NCBI GenBank assembly: GCA_023634235.1
Contig: JAMKCF010000002.1
Coordinates: 12,165,091-12,229,090, forward strand
Source of the DNA: Pisaster brevispinus
Lineage: Eukaryota; Echinodermata; Asteroidea; Forcipulatida; Asteriidae
DNA: 64,000 nucleotides
Reading direction: 5' to 3'
In this document: piece by piece, positions 14,401 through 26,319 of the stretch
Layout of the letters: every line of letters starts with the position of its first letter
How positions within the stretch are numbered: position 1 is the stretch's first letter
Notes under the pieces: generated by a model
Databases searched by the model: none
Seen by the model: only the letters and a program-made list of their open reading frames with translations
Told to the model about the DNA's origin: nothing
Position numbers and translations under genes: made by a program

Positions 14401-17400
14401 ACTTTGAATGAACACAACGTCCGACCATTCCATAACAGTTTGTAAAACTATTTACATTTTGGTGAACATAACCAAAACAAACTGTTTTTGTTGGTTTTTT
14501 TCCCAAAGGATTCTGTGCAAGAGCTTATTTTAGTTGCTGCAATCAAAATGATGAATATAAGGTCTTCATCTTTTATTTTCTGGACTTGGGTAACATTTTA
14601 GAAGGTACAATTGTTTTTGAAGAGTGGTACTGGTATAATTCATATTGAAACTGTTTTAAGCATATGTTGAAAATAGCTGTTCAGTTTAGAGGTTTTGAGG
14701 CATTGCATGGTGAGGTATCAATGTATATTTGGTTAGCAGTAACACCATGTGATTGTATATCTACTTAGCTGTGTTAGGTTGTTCTTACAAGATTTTGTCT
14801 CGCTGTTTTTCCTCTACTACGGAGTTAATAGCTTTCCTGTCTAGTCAAATATTTATAACCATCATACCAACCAACTACATTTTGGTATATGCATACTCAA
14901 GTGAACAATGACACTCAAAACAATATGATTTGTCAATATTCTGTGCAAGTCCATATTGACCTTATTTCGGATGCTACAATTGAGTTTAGCAAAGTTGATT
15001 TGGTGGGTCTTTAAAAGCTATTTAATCAACTGTTTTCTTTTTTTCCCGACCATTTTACCCAGGGATTCATTTAGAACCATACGATATCTACAGCATCTAC
15101 CAGCCTGATGCTATTAAATACATGGAGGTGGACGGTGTCGGTTACATCATTACGGCCAATGAAGGACATGACTTGGATTATGAAGCTGGAAACAAAGAAT
15201 GGGCGGATTACAAACGAGGAGGGGAGTTTGTGGACGGTAGGTTAATAATGTACAACTTCCCAGTATACCACCTGTGACACAAATGACAGGTGAGGGTAAA
15301 GATCTCCCCTTTGTTGAAATGGTTTTATCCCAAAACTTCACAGCGTGAATGTAAAGGCTTTGTATAGGCTTTGGCTGTAGCTAAGGCTGTTGCTAAGTGC
15401 AGCCCACACTTTAACGTGGTAACATTGTGATCCAGCCACAGCCGCAGCTGCGGCTAAGTTCAAGTAAAGTCACCATAGCGAGGTAAATTATCACGGCAAG
15501 TCAGTTCGTAGGGGTTAAGTATGAGCAATGTATGAGTCGACATCATTCCTTACACGGTCGACTTTACTTTGCCTTGTTTAGTTACGACACTCACGCTTAT
15601 ATAACGTCTTTTTGTGTTTTCTGTGCTAGTGAAAGACATCATGACAGCGTTCTTTCTTTCTCTTCGACAGATAACGAGCTCTCTGATTCGGTGTCTCCTG
15701 CACTACGCGATGCCTTAAACGACGATGCAAAATTAGGTAATTCGATATTCACTTTGTTCTAAAACATGGCCACTGTCGATCACAGAATGAACAACTAAAA
15801 AGTGTCACTTATTTAATTTCCCGTTCATTTAAAAAGCTAATAAATCTACAAGTGCTACAAATCGTCCTTTAGGCCTATAGAAATGAATGTCTAAGACACT
15901 TCCATATCCTTTTCAGGCCGACTGTATTTCAGTACGGTGGATGGCCGCAACCCACAAAATCCTACCAAAGTCGACAAACTTCACTTCTTCGGGGGGCGTA
16001 GTTTCGCCGTGTTCAGAGCGGACGATTTCTCACTTGTGTACGACAGTGGGGACCAGGTTGAACGACAACATGCCATCTTCTTCCCCAAGGTTTTTAACGC
16101 TGAAGGAAAATCGCGTTACCCCGACGATGAGTCGCCCGAAGACAAATTTGACAGCCGTTCTGATGACAAAGTAAGAATAAAGCCTGTTTGCAGCAACGTT
16201 GAAGAGTAGACTGAGCAAGTCTCGTTCGAGTCGAAAACGAGAATACAACTTGAACACAGACTACATTTGTCCATGAAATCAAATATTCTTTTTAAATTCG
16301 ATTTCAAAATCACAATACCCGTACCATATACAATTTCAAGTTTTATAAACATAAACATATTTTTTTAAACTAACATTGAAACAACATTTAAACTTTTTTG
16401 AAATCCCACTTGCCAATCACGCCCGAGTTTGTGCGAACATAACGCGAACGTCAGTCGGGCAAAATTCTTAAATGTATGACAAGTAACCGGAAATAGAAGT
16501 AAAGTCTTAATCGCTGGTTTTCTTTGTTGACTTGTTCAGGTTGTTTGACTTTCAGGCTATTTCCCGACAAACTATTGTTTATAGCCATAAACTATGTAAA
16601 CTAAAGCTTTTCAGGAAACAGAAACGCCCACACGCGAAACTCAATATGGTCGTATCTACTGCCGAATTCACCAATGCTCACTCTGGCTATCTACATGCTC
16701 TGCCTAATTCCTAGACAACGGCCTTGTCTGTGGATATGGCTAGAGACCATACTTGAAAGCCTGCAAGCCTTAGCCTCAATTCTGACCAATGCTCCAGACC
16801 ATTTTGCAGTTTATTCACGTGTTCATTTGCCGCATGGCGTCACCTGTGCCACATTTCATGACTAACAGTTCTATACCGGTTAGAAAGTGTCTGTGCTGGC
16901 AGAAAAAAAAATTGTGAAAACAAAAGCGTATTTCATAAACGATCCGTCAGAAGATCTGCCAGCGCGTTTGCGGGTTAGCAATTAGTTTGCATTGTTACAT
17001 CACTCATCTACTTTATAAGAACTGCCAGCAAAAGTCAGCATGTCTGTTGCTTTGCTTACAGTAAGCAGTATTTATGAAACAGAAACTGTTGTAAGAATCT
17101 CCCAGTGAACAGAAGTTTTCTTCTTACAGGCTTATACCTCAGGCCATGAGTTGGGACATTATGAGAACACCTTATCTGTGATAACATGACAGAATAACCC
17201 AGATATTGAATAAACTTAATCAACTTTGTGAAAATTTTAATTGTTTTCGAAGGCTTGGAAAATACAAGTCAGCATAGCGTATGAATCACGTACGCCAATG
17301 CAATATATTAGTTCCTCCCTTTGTGGGCAGGTAACATTTGGCACCATACGAACATTGTATGTTGACAATTGGGTGATTTTTCTTTCTTCAAAGGGACCGG

Positions 17401-19159
17401 AATGCGAGTCAGTAGAGACGGGTGAGCTCAATGGGAAGCGTCTCCTGTTTGTTGCACAAGAGCACACCAGTAGTGTGATGGTGTACAGCTTCCCGGAACA
17501 TTCCGCTGTTCCGAAATTCGAGTCAATTTACAGGGCTGGCGGGACGAGCGATTCCTTCGAAAAGCTGCTGCAAAACCGGAACCTTGGGGATCTTCGCCCG
17601 GAAGACTTGCAGTAAGTTGCAACCAGCCGAATGTCACGGCAAGACACAGAACATAAGAAACTTTCTCCACAAAGAGGAAAGAACATTGCTCGCACAAGTT
17701 TTAAAACACTACAAAGATCAAGATGTTAAACAGTTACAAGAAGCAGATAGAATTTTGCATTAAAAAAAACAATGCACAGGGATTACAAAATAAATAACAT
17801 TCCAAGATTGATGGGTGCAGCATTCTTAGATCGGACGCTCACTACAGAATCCATCCAAATCGGGCAGACCAAGTTATGGATAGCGAATCTTTAATGATAA
17901 TCTTCACCACTTTTAACACAAACAAACAATTGGCATTACGAATTGTTGGTGGTCGAATAGTTATAATTATTAAATTTGAAAAAAATTGCTGCATTTTACC
18001 ACCAGCCAAAAAGCTTCAGGGACCGTTCCAAAATCAAATCACCCATCAACAGATAGGTTGTGATTGAATAAACATTAAAACTCTGTAAAATCTCAATTCT
18101 GAAAATGTCTCTTACTTAAGTAATTGTCATAAATAGTTTTACTTAAACAACATATCTTGAACGTGTATACCGTATTTACCGGTACATAAACTATAGTGTG
18201 CATTCTATAAAGCATGTTGCTTTAGGAATCTTAAAAACAAGTTGCGTTGAAATTGTAACTAAACATCCGTCATTATTCCTATGTTAATGAAGTCTTATTA
18301 TCTTCTATTTTTCGTTTTGTAGTTTTATCCCAGCCTCCGACAACCCCAGCGGCAAACCCATCCTGTTGGTTACTGGTAAAGTCAGCGGCACCTTGTCAAT
18401 ATACGAGGTCAAGGAGGCCGAAATAAGTCAACATACTGGTGAGAAACACAATGCAATCAACTTAAACATTAGCATCAATTAAATCATTCAAATCAACTGA
18501 AGCCATTGAATCAGTCAAATCGATGTTAAAAACATAGAATTGGAAGACCAAATCAAACTATGGAGTCAATATATACATGTTATGAATCCCAGACGATGCA
18601 CCATACTTTCGCCGTAATGATGGCATCACAGTCCTTCATCAGGCTGGACTCGACCGTCAACAGACTGGCTGACACACTTTGTAATATTTAGAAATCGACA
18701 AAGCATACGACAACATTATCATCATCATTATCAATATGATATCAACCAAATCAATTGAATCAACAAACTCCAGTGAACTTAAACACAAACTTACAACGAA
18801 AACTACATGTCCCTATAAAGCCCGTCAAGTCTGAAAATGACTGCTTACTCGTTAAAACGTGCATTCCCTTACGCAACTTACAACTGATTTATAACCATTA
18901 AACCATGCATAACATACGCATAAACCTGCATACCAATTTATAATCTTCAAACCACGTACTAGCTTAGTCATTGAACCTAATTATGCCTTATCCCCACTAA
19001 ACCATGCAATCTGAATTTACTCGTTAAATCAGGCATACTGTCCATGCAAATTAATTTACTTTCTATTTCTTTTTTGTAGGCGGCAGTCCATATTTACATA
19101 CGTCAGTGATGACGTGGATTGTCTCAGCATTAGTGTACGTGATCACCAAGATGTTATGA
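11474..19159 (+). CDS. MSP130-like glycoprotein, ectodomain repeat 2 with GPI-type C-terminus
   Basis: Eleven exons give about 565 aa: 11474-11608, 11855-12061, 12507-12696, 13525-13666, 14221-14335, 15063-15236, 15671-15736, 15917-16170, 17394-17611, 18323-18438 and 19080-19159 (stop TGA 19157-19159). Exons 2 to 9 have the same lengths and phases as repeat 1, so the two arose by tandem duplication. The first exon encodes VVLDPISTVYVPYN and ends in phase 1. Later motifs include VANEGK, TANEGHDLDYE, FRADDFSLVYDSGDQ and GKPILLVTGKVSGTLSIYEV. The final exon encodes TSVMTWIVSALVYVITKML after a small-residue TGGS stretch. This short hydrophobic end with no cytosolic tail is what a GPI-attachment signal looks like, as known for MSP130. 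No signal-peptide exon is visible between 10828 and 11473, which favours fusion with the upstream repeat (about 1067 aa joined). The 3' end faces OAS-A tail-to-tail, about 1.7 kb away. Confidence 0.85.
12719..12925 (+). repeat. Decayed tandem copies of an MSP130 exon end plus its 5' splice site
   Basis: The last about 45 bases of the exon ending at 12696, with its donor and the start of the intron, are repeated at about 12719-12785, 12786-12876 and 12877-12925. The third unit keeps GGACTTTACGTCTTTTAAC followed by AAAAGGTATAA, so it still resembles an exon end with a donor. The repeat-1 intron shows nothing comparable. Confidence 0.7.
13734..13830 (+). repeat. Decayed copies of the end of MSP130 exon 13525-13666
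   Basis: Downstream of the exon end (GATGACACAAAGGCATACAT, then CTGCCTTCAG and a GTGAGAT donor), the intron contains GATGAAAGGCACCATTTGCC then TTCAAGTAAGATAA at about 13735-13770, and a weaker copy near 13798. The adjoining intron text (a GTGGAACCCAAATCAATGGG-like stretch) recurs as well, so the duplicated unit covered exon tail plus intron. Confidence 0.6.
15360..15455. repeat. GGCTGTAGC-rich imperfect inverted repeat
   Basis: GGCTTTGGCTGTAGCTAAGG is followed about 60 bp later by CAGCCACAGCCGCAGCTGCG. Similar AGC-TGTAGC-rich foldbacks occur at about 6590-6715, 19290-19425 and 44290-44360, so this is a dispersed hairpin family within introns and intergenic DNA. Confidence 0.5.
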
Positions 19160-19248
19160 ACATCACCTTACGCCACATTCGGCAGCTGTTGTAAGAGCTC
19201 CAAAGAAATGCACCTCAAAGTTTTGTTCACAAATTTGTTTAAAACCTG

Positions 19249-19676
19249 GGCCCAATTTTATAGAGCTGCTTAACGGCCGATTCCTAGCTTAGGCCGTATC
19301 CGAAACGGTGACTTCGTCTACAGCTACGGCTAGATCGCGCGCGTCTGCCTACTCTTCAACACTGGCAGACGCGCTGATCTAGCTGTAGCTGTAGCCGAAG
19401 TTGCCGTTTCGGACACGGCCATACTGTGTGATTTTCATTTCATAGCGCTGCTAACCGTAAGCACACGAAACGGCATGCTGTTCTTCCGGTGCTTACAGTA
19501 AGAAAATGATTGACGTAACAATGAAGTCCATGGTGAACGCGCAAGATAGCTGCCTAATTTTCTTGCTAACCTGTGAAATACGCTTACGCTTAAGCACATT
19601 TTTCTGCTACAGTTAGCACGAACACTTGCTTAACGTTAAGCAGTGCTTTAAAATTTAGCCCTGCACATCATGTTAT
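19249..19676. mobile_element. Nested MITE and hairpin element just after the MSP130 stop
   Basis: The outer element opens with GGGCCCAATTTTATAGAGCT. Its body (cttaagc/aatacgcttacgctt text) is related, in reverse orientation, to about 41030-41300, which ends AAATTGGGCCC. Inside it, 19290-19425 is an imperfect palindrome: CCGAAACGGTGACTTCGTCT pairs with the later stretch GCCGAAGTTGCCGTTTCGG around a short loop. No coding capacity. Confidence 0.55.
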
Positions 19677-20847
19677 CTGTCAATTTGAAGAAAAAAAATA
19701 TATAGTTAAACAATTCATTTTAGTTTGTAACGAATCTACAGTTGAGTGTAGATTCGTAAAAACAATCTACACTTTCATCAATAGAGTGACATCACAAAAA
19801 CAGTTTGAATTAGTGTACATGCAGTCCAAACACAGTTGGGATCAACTTCAAATGGCCCTATAATAGGGAAACAAATGAAGCCAAGGCGCAAGGATCAAAA
19901 CCGTCTATAATTCATATCGTACACGATAACTTATCGTTACATCACGGTGCTGGGTCAGGGTATGAAAACATACTTATTCAGTTTCTTGGTATAGTTGTAG
20001 AGGAACTACTTTTTTTCTTCTTTTTTTTTACTGCCAGCAAGCAAGTCTCTCTGATAAAAAGACCCCAAAAGAAAGAAAGAAGTTTTATGTTAAGCCTACG
20101 TACTGGTACACATGGTGTTTGTTTATACAAAAATATGCGTAATCATTTTATGATTCATAAAATGCTTGGATAAACTTTGAATTGGCAGTGTTCAATTTTT
20201 CAGTAAATATTCTCCAAAGTGAACCATCTTTGTTTGACGGAAATGCCTTTGAAGCGTCCAAAAAAGTTATTAATCACAGAAGAATTTCTTCAAAAAAGAA
20301 ATAGCTAAAAATTTGAGAATACAATTTTAGTAACCTTTGAGGTTCCAGTTATAGACTTTGTATTAAACTACCGAAAATGTTACTATTATTAACATCTCCA
20401 GAATATCATATCAAGCTAAATTTTGTACTTTTGTATATTAAATCAAAAGGCGTATTCAAATCCCAAATAGGCCTAATTGTTACAGATATAGAGCAACCAA
20501 TGATATTTAGAACCCCATAACAAAATTGAAAGGGCAGTCATACAGAAAGAGAAAGTACTGGCGAATGGGGAAACCCCGTAATATTCCTTTCCATTTTACG
20601 GTTTTCTTCCATTCTATTTCTTGTGGGTAGTTTGCAATTTGTTCTGCCTTTCTAGTTTGCCTTCAAAACACCAGAATAAAACATGGAAGGCACGTGGTAG
20701 TTACTGTAGAAAACAAAACATTTACCACCGTGAAAGTTGATGATGGCACTGTTTATAATAGACGGTGGAAATTTTGCCGCGAATGCCAAGTTGTTCACTG
20801 GGACGTTCAAATGTTTGCTATTTGCTTCTGCCAAGGGTGCCCTATTC

Positions 20848-23800
20848 TCACCATAGCCACGCAGTGACGTTTCCAAGGAGGGCCGTCTGAAGGGTTCTTT
20901 CGGCAGCTTCGGCTATTACCTATAGGATTAGAATTGAAAACACTGCATGAGTCCCATAGCAGAATCTGCAATGAGTTGTGGTGGCTCCCGTCATGCACAA
21001 ATGTGGGATATCGACGTTGTGGCAGGAGATAAATAAACTCCCATAGTAACCAATGCTAAATGATAAATGTACAAAAATACTCTTCAAATATTTAAAGTCT
21101 CTCAGCTTCTTGGAAACCAATCAGATATAATTTCAGACATCTAAACTTAATATTTCTTAAAAATGTTTGGTAGGTCAGCCGTTTGGAATTTTTTGCAAAT
21201 TACCCTAAAAAGAAAACACCCCGAAAATGTGTTTTTTCCCAAACCGACTCGCTGCCAGTTTTCATCAGTTACTCCTCCGATTCACAAGCCAAATGGGACC
21301 AACTTAGGCCTAAATTTATCAAATCTCCCCAAAATTAGAAACACACAACCCCCAGGTTGTGATAGATTCCTACCATTCCACATTCTATTAATTGCATGAC
21401 CCCCAAAGCCCCTTAACTAAAAAGATTCTGTGGGTATACACATTATGATAATTAGCTTGGCGCATGAATTTAGGCCTATTTAGTGTGGTGCACCCTTATG
21501 GCAAAACTGTGTACAAACTTCTTCTGATAGTGCCCTCTATTGAACCATCCTCCTTCAGCCCATGTTAATTTCCCATTATGAGGGACAGAATCTCCGCGGG
21601 ACAGATTTCCTTATGACGCCGTCTCTGTAGGCCAATGCCACTTAGATCTACTTCAAAATACATTGTTCGTTTATTTATCAGCCCTTAATATGATGCCATA
21701 CACCTTTTCCTTTACCTCCTCGTTATCCCCCCACTGGTACAAGATGCAAACATTGTTCGTTGGATTTGCCGGGTCCAAAACGATTGGTCTGTAGAGGAGA
21801 TGGGTGGGGGGGGGGGGGGGGGGACACACACATAAGTAAAGTTAGTAAAGAGCACAATGATGGTTATTTAAAATAGACTGTGCACGTCTCGTGCGTAATG
21901 TACGAATACGAAATTGTATCCCTTTGCATGAGAAATGAAGGTGGGAACCCCAGAGCCAACGGATAATCAGCGGCGAAATGCGTTTTCGACGCCATTATTC
22001 CAGCGTGGCGTGCGTGGGATTCTGGGTACTAGACTTACTCAGTCGTGCTGTTTTCTGTTAATGACGTCACTTAGCAAAGTCAGGAAAGGCTTCGTGACCT
22101 CTTTTATAAAATGATATGCATTAGCTGTTTGAATGCAATCCTTGGAGCCGAACATGGCCCGTTTCACCTTTTATTCAATTTTCTTTTTGTAATTTTTGAG
22201 GGTATTTTGGTGCCTCTTTTGTGGTTTAAGCTTATGAAAACGTCCATATCCATGAGCAAAAATGTGATGTCATGTCAGGGAGAATTCTCAACTTTGTAAA
22301 TAGTTTATGCATTAAAAGTGGTCAGAATTTAGGATATTACGCTGATGTCGTAAACTTTCTTTTCTTTAGTGATTTGTTAGCGTGTCAGTTCATGGCAGTG
22401 AGCCAAAGTGCAGTTTTCTCACAAATTTGGGTGTTCACAATTTTATTTTGTTAACAGAAATAGCAATATATCCCTGAATTGACATCACTACGACAGCGCC
22501 CTCAGTTGTCCAAATAAGAGAGGGCAATTTTAACATGTTACAGAAATTCACTTTCAACGAAATTAACCAATGTGGATGTCAAATAGACTTCATACACAAA
22601 TGGGGATCAGAAAGTAGCTCAAAATATAACCCTAAGAAATGTGTTTACTTCAAGTTCGTAAAATAAACAGTAGGCCTAAATACTTGCATGAATACCTTTA
22701 ATATTAATGTCAGCTATCGGATTTTTAAAGCGATGAAAAAATGGGAATAGCTCAAAGCGCACTTTAATGCACTTTAATGAGGGAGTGTTAGTCATGTTTA
22801 ATAGGGACAGTAAAAAAGAAGAAGTTTGATTGACTATTGTTACAGAATGTACTCCTTTTTTCAGGGCAGTTGGTAGCTTGTGAGTTGCCTGTAAAAGATG
22901 CCAAGTGACAACATTCTTTATTTTTCGCAGCAAAGCATGGGATCTTGTGGTAACCTGGAGTGCATTATTGTGTTAGCGCCCTCTTTTGACTAGTTGTGTT
23001 TAGCTATGTCAGGTACTGTTGAGTGGCATCCATTTTTGTTATTGTGTAGTAGGACTTAGTAGTAAATAGAAAGTTAACCCTTGAACAGATCGTTATTGTC
23101 AGTTATTGAAGTTATGACAGATCTAGTTTACCTTTTCATGCCGAGTCTCCTGATAATAGTTTTGTCAAGACGGTTATCTCTGTGCAGGTATTTCCAAGAA
23201 ACGCACAGACTGTCCAGATTGGTCAAAACCTCCAAGACGCTCTTCAGACCCTGGGCTTTACTTATTGCACTTGGTTCCCCTGCTCTCTCCCAACAATAGA
23301 TGGTGATCAACTCCAGAGGGTAGGACTTCTGGAGATACTTAGGGAGGAACTTGTAAGCCCAATACTTCACCAGGCGTATCAACTCCTTCACGTAGCCGGG
23401 TTGTTCCTTGACAAACCGCACTTGATGATGAACAAGTGCTGCCGAATAAAACTCTTGTTCGTCATACTCGACGTCTAGCATAGACAGGAAAATTTTGCGA
23501 TACGCTGGAAGAAATAAGAACCAGAATCAGGCACTGATATTTAGTGGACGGCTGTTTTCTGAAGATGACGGCATTAATTACCGGTATTCAGACTGTGCAC
23601 AAGTAAACTAAATATTGTTGGCCGATGGATTAATTGAGCTGATCGTGGTATTGCAGGGGCGGATCCAGGATTTGTAAAACCTTACGGCCTCTGGTAGGGT
23701 CCAGAAGCTCTGAGCTTTTGACGTTTTGAAGGGTGAAAAATCAAGCCTCCATGTGCCTAAAACAGAGGAATAGACACACTTTTTATGCAATTCAGATCCA

Positions 23801-25438
23801 TATTAATCATTTTACTGGGAAAACTTTTGAAACATCGATAGTGGGGTTCAGGGGCGAAGCCGCGCCGGGGTCCAGAAGGCGAAGCCCCCGGAAGATTTGA
23901 GCTTTTGGTGTTTTGAGGGATGAACAATCAAGCCGCCGTGTGCCTAAAAACGGAGAAAAAACACACTGTAAGCACCTCATTCTTCTAGTTTTACTCAAAT
24001 AAAGTTGTAATCCCACAAATCTCGCGTTTGAATCTGGTCGCTGCATTATTTGGTTCCATGCACAATATTCATTAAAAACAAGTGACATTATCATGAACGA
24101 TTCATTTTGGCAGAAAGAAAAAATAAATGTTAATGGGATAGGATGAAAAAGAAATCCATCCTGCCATTTTTCTATTTTTTGTTTTGTTTATTTATTTATT
24201 TGTATTTATTTATTTATTTATTTATTTGTTAATTTATTTATTTGTTAATTTATTTATTTATTTATTTATTATTATTATTATTTTTTATTTTTTATTTTTA
24301 TTTATTTATTTATTTATTATTTTTTTTTTGGGGGGGGGGGGGTGGAGAAATACACCACACACACTTGTGGCTAATTTTTAAACAGTCAGCCCCCTGGATC
24401 CGTGCCTGTATTGTCGGCATGCAAGGATTAGACTGAAATTCGCTCTCATCGATTGAAACTAAGGACAAAATCATCCGCAATTGCCAGAAAGTGAATGTCT
24501 ATCTAAAACTTTAAGAAAGTAGGGACACATTGTCTTCGGTTTGGGTGCATTGCGTTTGTTAATAAATTAATATAGTTTGAAACATGTTTTAAAAGTAGAA
24601 TAATTAAATCGATCCAAAACAAAATAGACCTCGAAATTGTGTGGTTTTCCTTTTTACTTCGTAAATTAACACGGTCCGCCATTTTTTTGAACCACATTTT
24701 TTACTCCACAAAAGAGGCAAAAATCGCCCAATCCAAAGGGATTGTGTCCCTTTAAAAAGCTTACATTATGCTACTGTGTTCTCGTTTTACTTACACGACT
24801 GAAAATATAAAATGTTCTCCGTTGTGGGCAGAAGATCGACGTCAATCCATCGACTGCCGACATTTATCTTGAAATTCAACAAGAATTGATTGACTCGTTG
24901 GATTTGGACGTTTTCCACACCTCGCAAAGTTGACGCTACATCGGAAATTATTCCCGACAAAGTCTCCTGATATGATTCCTTTCCAATCTCCGCGATTGGT
25001 TTTAGATATGGTTCGTTGACGAATGCAACCAGATCCACGTCCGAGAGATCTTTTACCATAGTGCCTTTTCCAAGTGATCCACCCTACGAATGACACAAAA
25101 CAGCTGATAACGTGAACAATATGATAGGCCTTAGACTCAATCTACAAACTGGTGACAGCTAACAAGAAACATAGTGATTGCCAACTAGGGGAAAGCAAGT
25201 CACTCACCTTGACAACTTTATCAACATCGAAGTTGAGGATATTAGCGGAGCAAGTCATTTGAATGTGTCTGACCACACTGTTGATTGCTGATCGGCAGTC
25301 CCTTGCGAAGTCAGCCGTTCCATGTTGTACATTCTCTTTATACCAACTCTCTAGTTCACCCGCAGACAAACACCAGGGCTCTTCTTCCTCCTCCAGGTCA
25401 GGCCCATCTTCAGGGGCACATGACCATAGAGAGCCCAT
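20848..25438 (-). CDS. OAS-A: 2'-5'-oligoadenylate synthase, apparently complete
   Basis: Five exons on the minus strand: 25208-25438, 24795-25083, 23132-23504, 21716-21788 and 20848-20919, giving about 345 aa, the usual single-domain OAS1 size. OAS senses dsRNA and makes 2'-5'-linked oligoadenylate, the activator of RNase L in vertebrates. Exon 1 encodes EEPWCLSAGELESWY and ends DKVVK. Exon 2 opens with the nucleotidyltransferase signature GGSLGKGTMVKDLSDVDLVA, carrying the two metal-binding Asp residues (DVD), and later has WIDVDLLPTT with the third Asp. Exon 3 is the OAS1-C core (FVKEQPGYVKELIRLVKYW). Exon 4 encodes PIVLDPANPTNNV, as in all OAS. Exon 5 encodes EAAERTLQTALLGNVTAWLW and then a stop. 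The ATG at 25436-25438 lies 14 nt inside an exon with an acceptor at 25453, so an upstream 5' exon is likely. All phases agree. OAS-A is the only member with all five exons and all catalytic residues plus a clear ATG. Confidence 0.88.
21801..21826. repeat. Poly-G tract
   Basis: An uninterrupted run of about 20 G follows GGGTGG in intron 3 of OAS-A. Length is likely to vary between alleles or with sequencing error. Confidence 0.8.
24184..24342. repeat. (TTTA)n / poly-T / poly-G microsatellite in OAS-A intron 2
   Basis: TTTA repeats grade into TTA, then T and G homopolymers (GGGGGGGGGGGG at about 24331-24342). The open frames across it are repeat artefacts. Confidence 0.9.
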
Positions 25439-26248
25439 TTTGTTCCCACCTTCTATGGACGAAGTTTAAAAAATAAAACATCATATTCAAAGTATGGGCG
25501 TTTTGACCCATCTCATGCAAGCCAGACACATGTTGATTTATTTTCCAAAGTACCAAAGTACAACATGCTGTGAGACACACAAAGTCACCCATCGAGCTCT
25601 GTAGATGCTACGACTTTGGGGCTCTGTGTTTTACCAACACGCTTCTTAATGGGGCCTACTCTAAAAATGGGGGAGTGTAGTGGTAATACCAATATTTACC
25701 ATACAAGACATTTTCATGATGTGCATAATTTAGTTATGCCCCTAAGGTACTCCATACTTTTATTACTTGATCTTTGTATATGCTGGCAAAGGCATACCGG
25801 GGATAGGTTTCAAGATGGCAGACTTGTTAGTGTGGTTTGTAATTAAAATACTCCATGACAATCTTCGAATATCTTGTCAATCATTACAGATATGTTCTAG
25901 TTGTCCAAAATTCCATTTTAAACATTTGCCCGCTATGATAGAGCAAGGTTACACACAGGGATAATCACCCACGAGTTCACAATATTGTCTACCCGGAAGC
26001 GACTAGCTAGCTGGTTTTACCCGTATTGTTCTACTAACTCGGTGTACATCTTTACTGTCCAACTTACTCAAGTCAAGAGACTGATGAATCCTCACTCTTG
26101 AAAATCCTGCGAAGCTACTGCCCAAATCGAATACTAGAGCTGCAGACACCGTCCTTGGTGTCCTAACACGTCAAGCACATTCGTTTTACGTGCCTCTTAA
26201 GTACGGCATACCAGGCAAATGGCATTGAAAATGCCCGGATGAGCTAAA

Positions 26249-26258
26249 GGGAATTCCC
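26249..26258. promoter_or_regulatory. kappaB-like palindrome upstream of OAS-A
   Basis: GGGAATTCCC lies about 0.8 kb upstream of the OAS-A start codon, inside a short dispersed repeat (about 26200-26290) that recurs at 33425-33505 and 43615-43690. The match to the NF-kappaB consensus is seen; function is inferred. Confidence 0.35.
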
Positions 26259-26319
26259 CTGATGAGAAATCGACCATGCAGCCATTGACCTTTTCTAAAA
26301 GGTCATTGACCTTTTCTAA

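Noticed and set aside
23182..23478. Plus-strand ORFs antisense to OAS exon 3 (also 29328-29600, 41840-42046, 44738-45022, 61589-61849)
   Set aside because: They recur only because the paralogous exon recurs on the other strand. The minus-strand frame has the conserved OAS motifs and splice sites.
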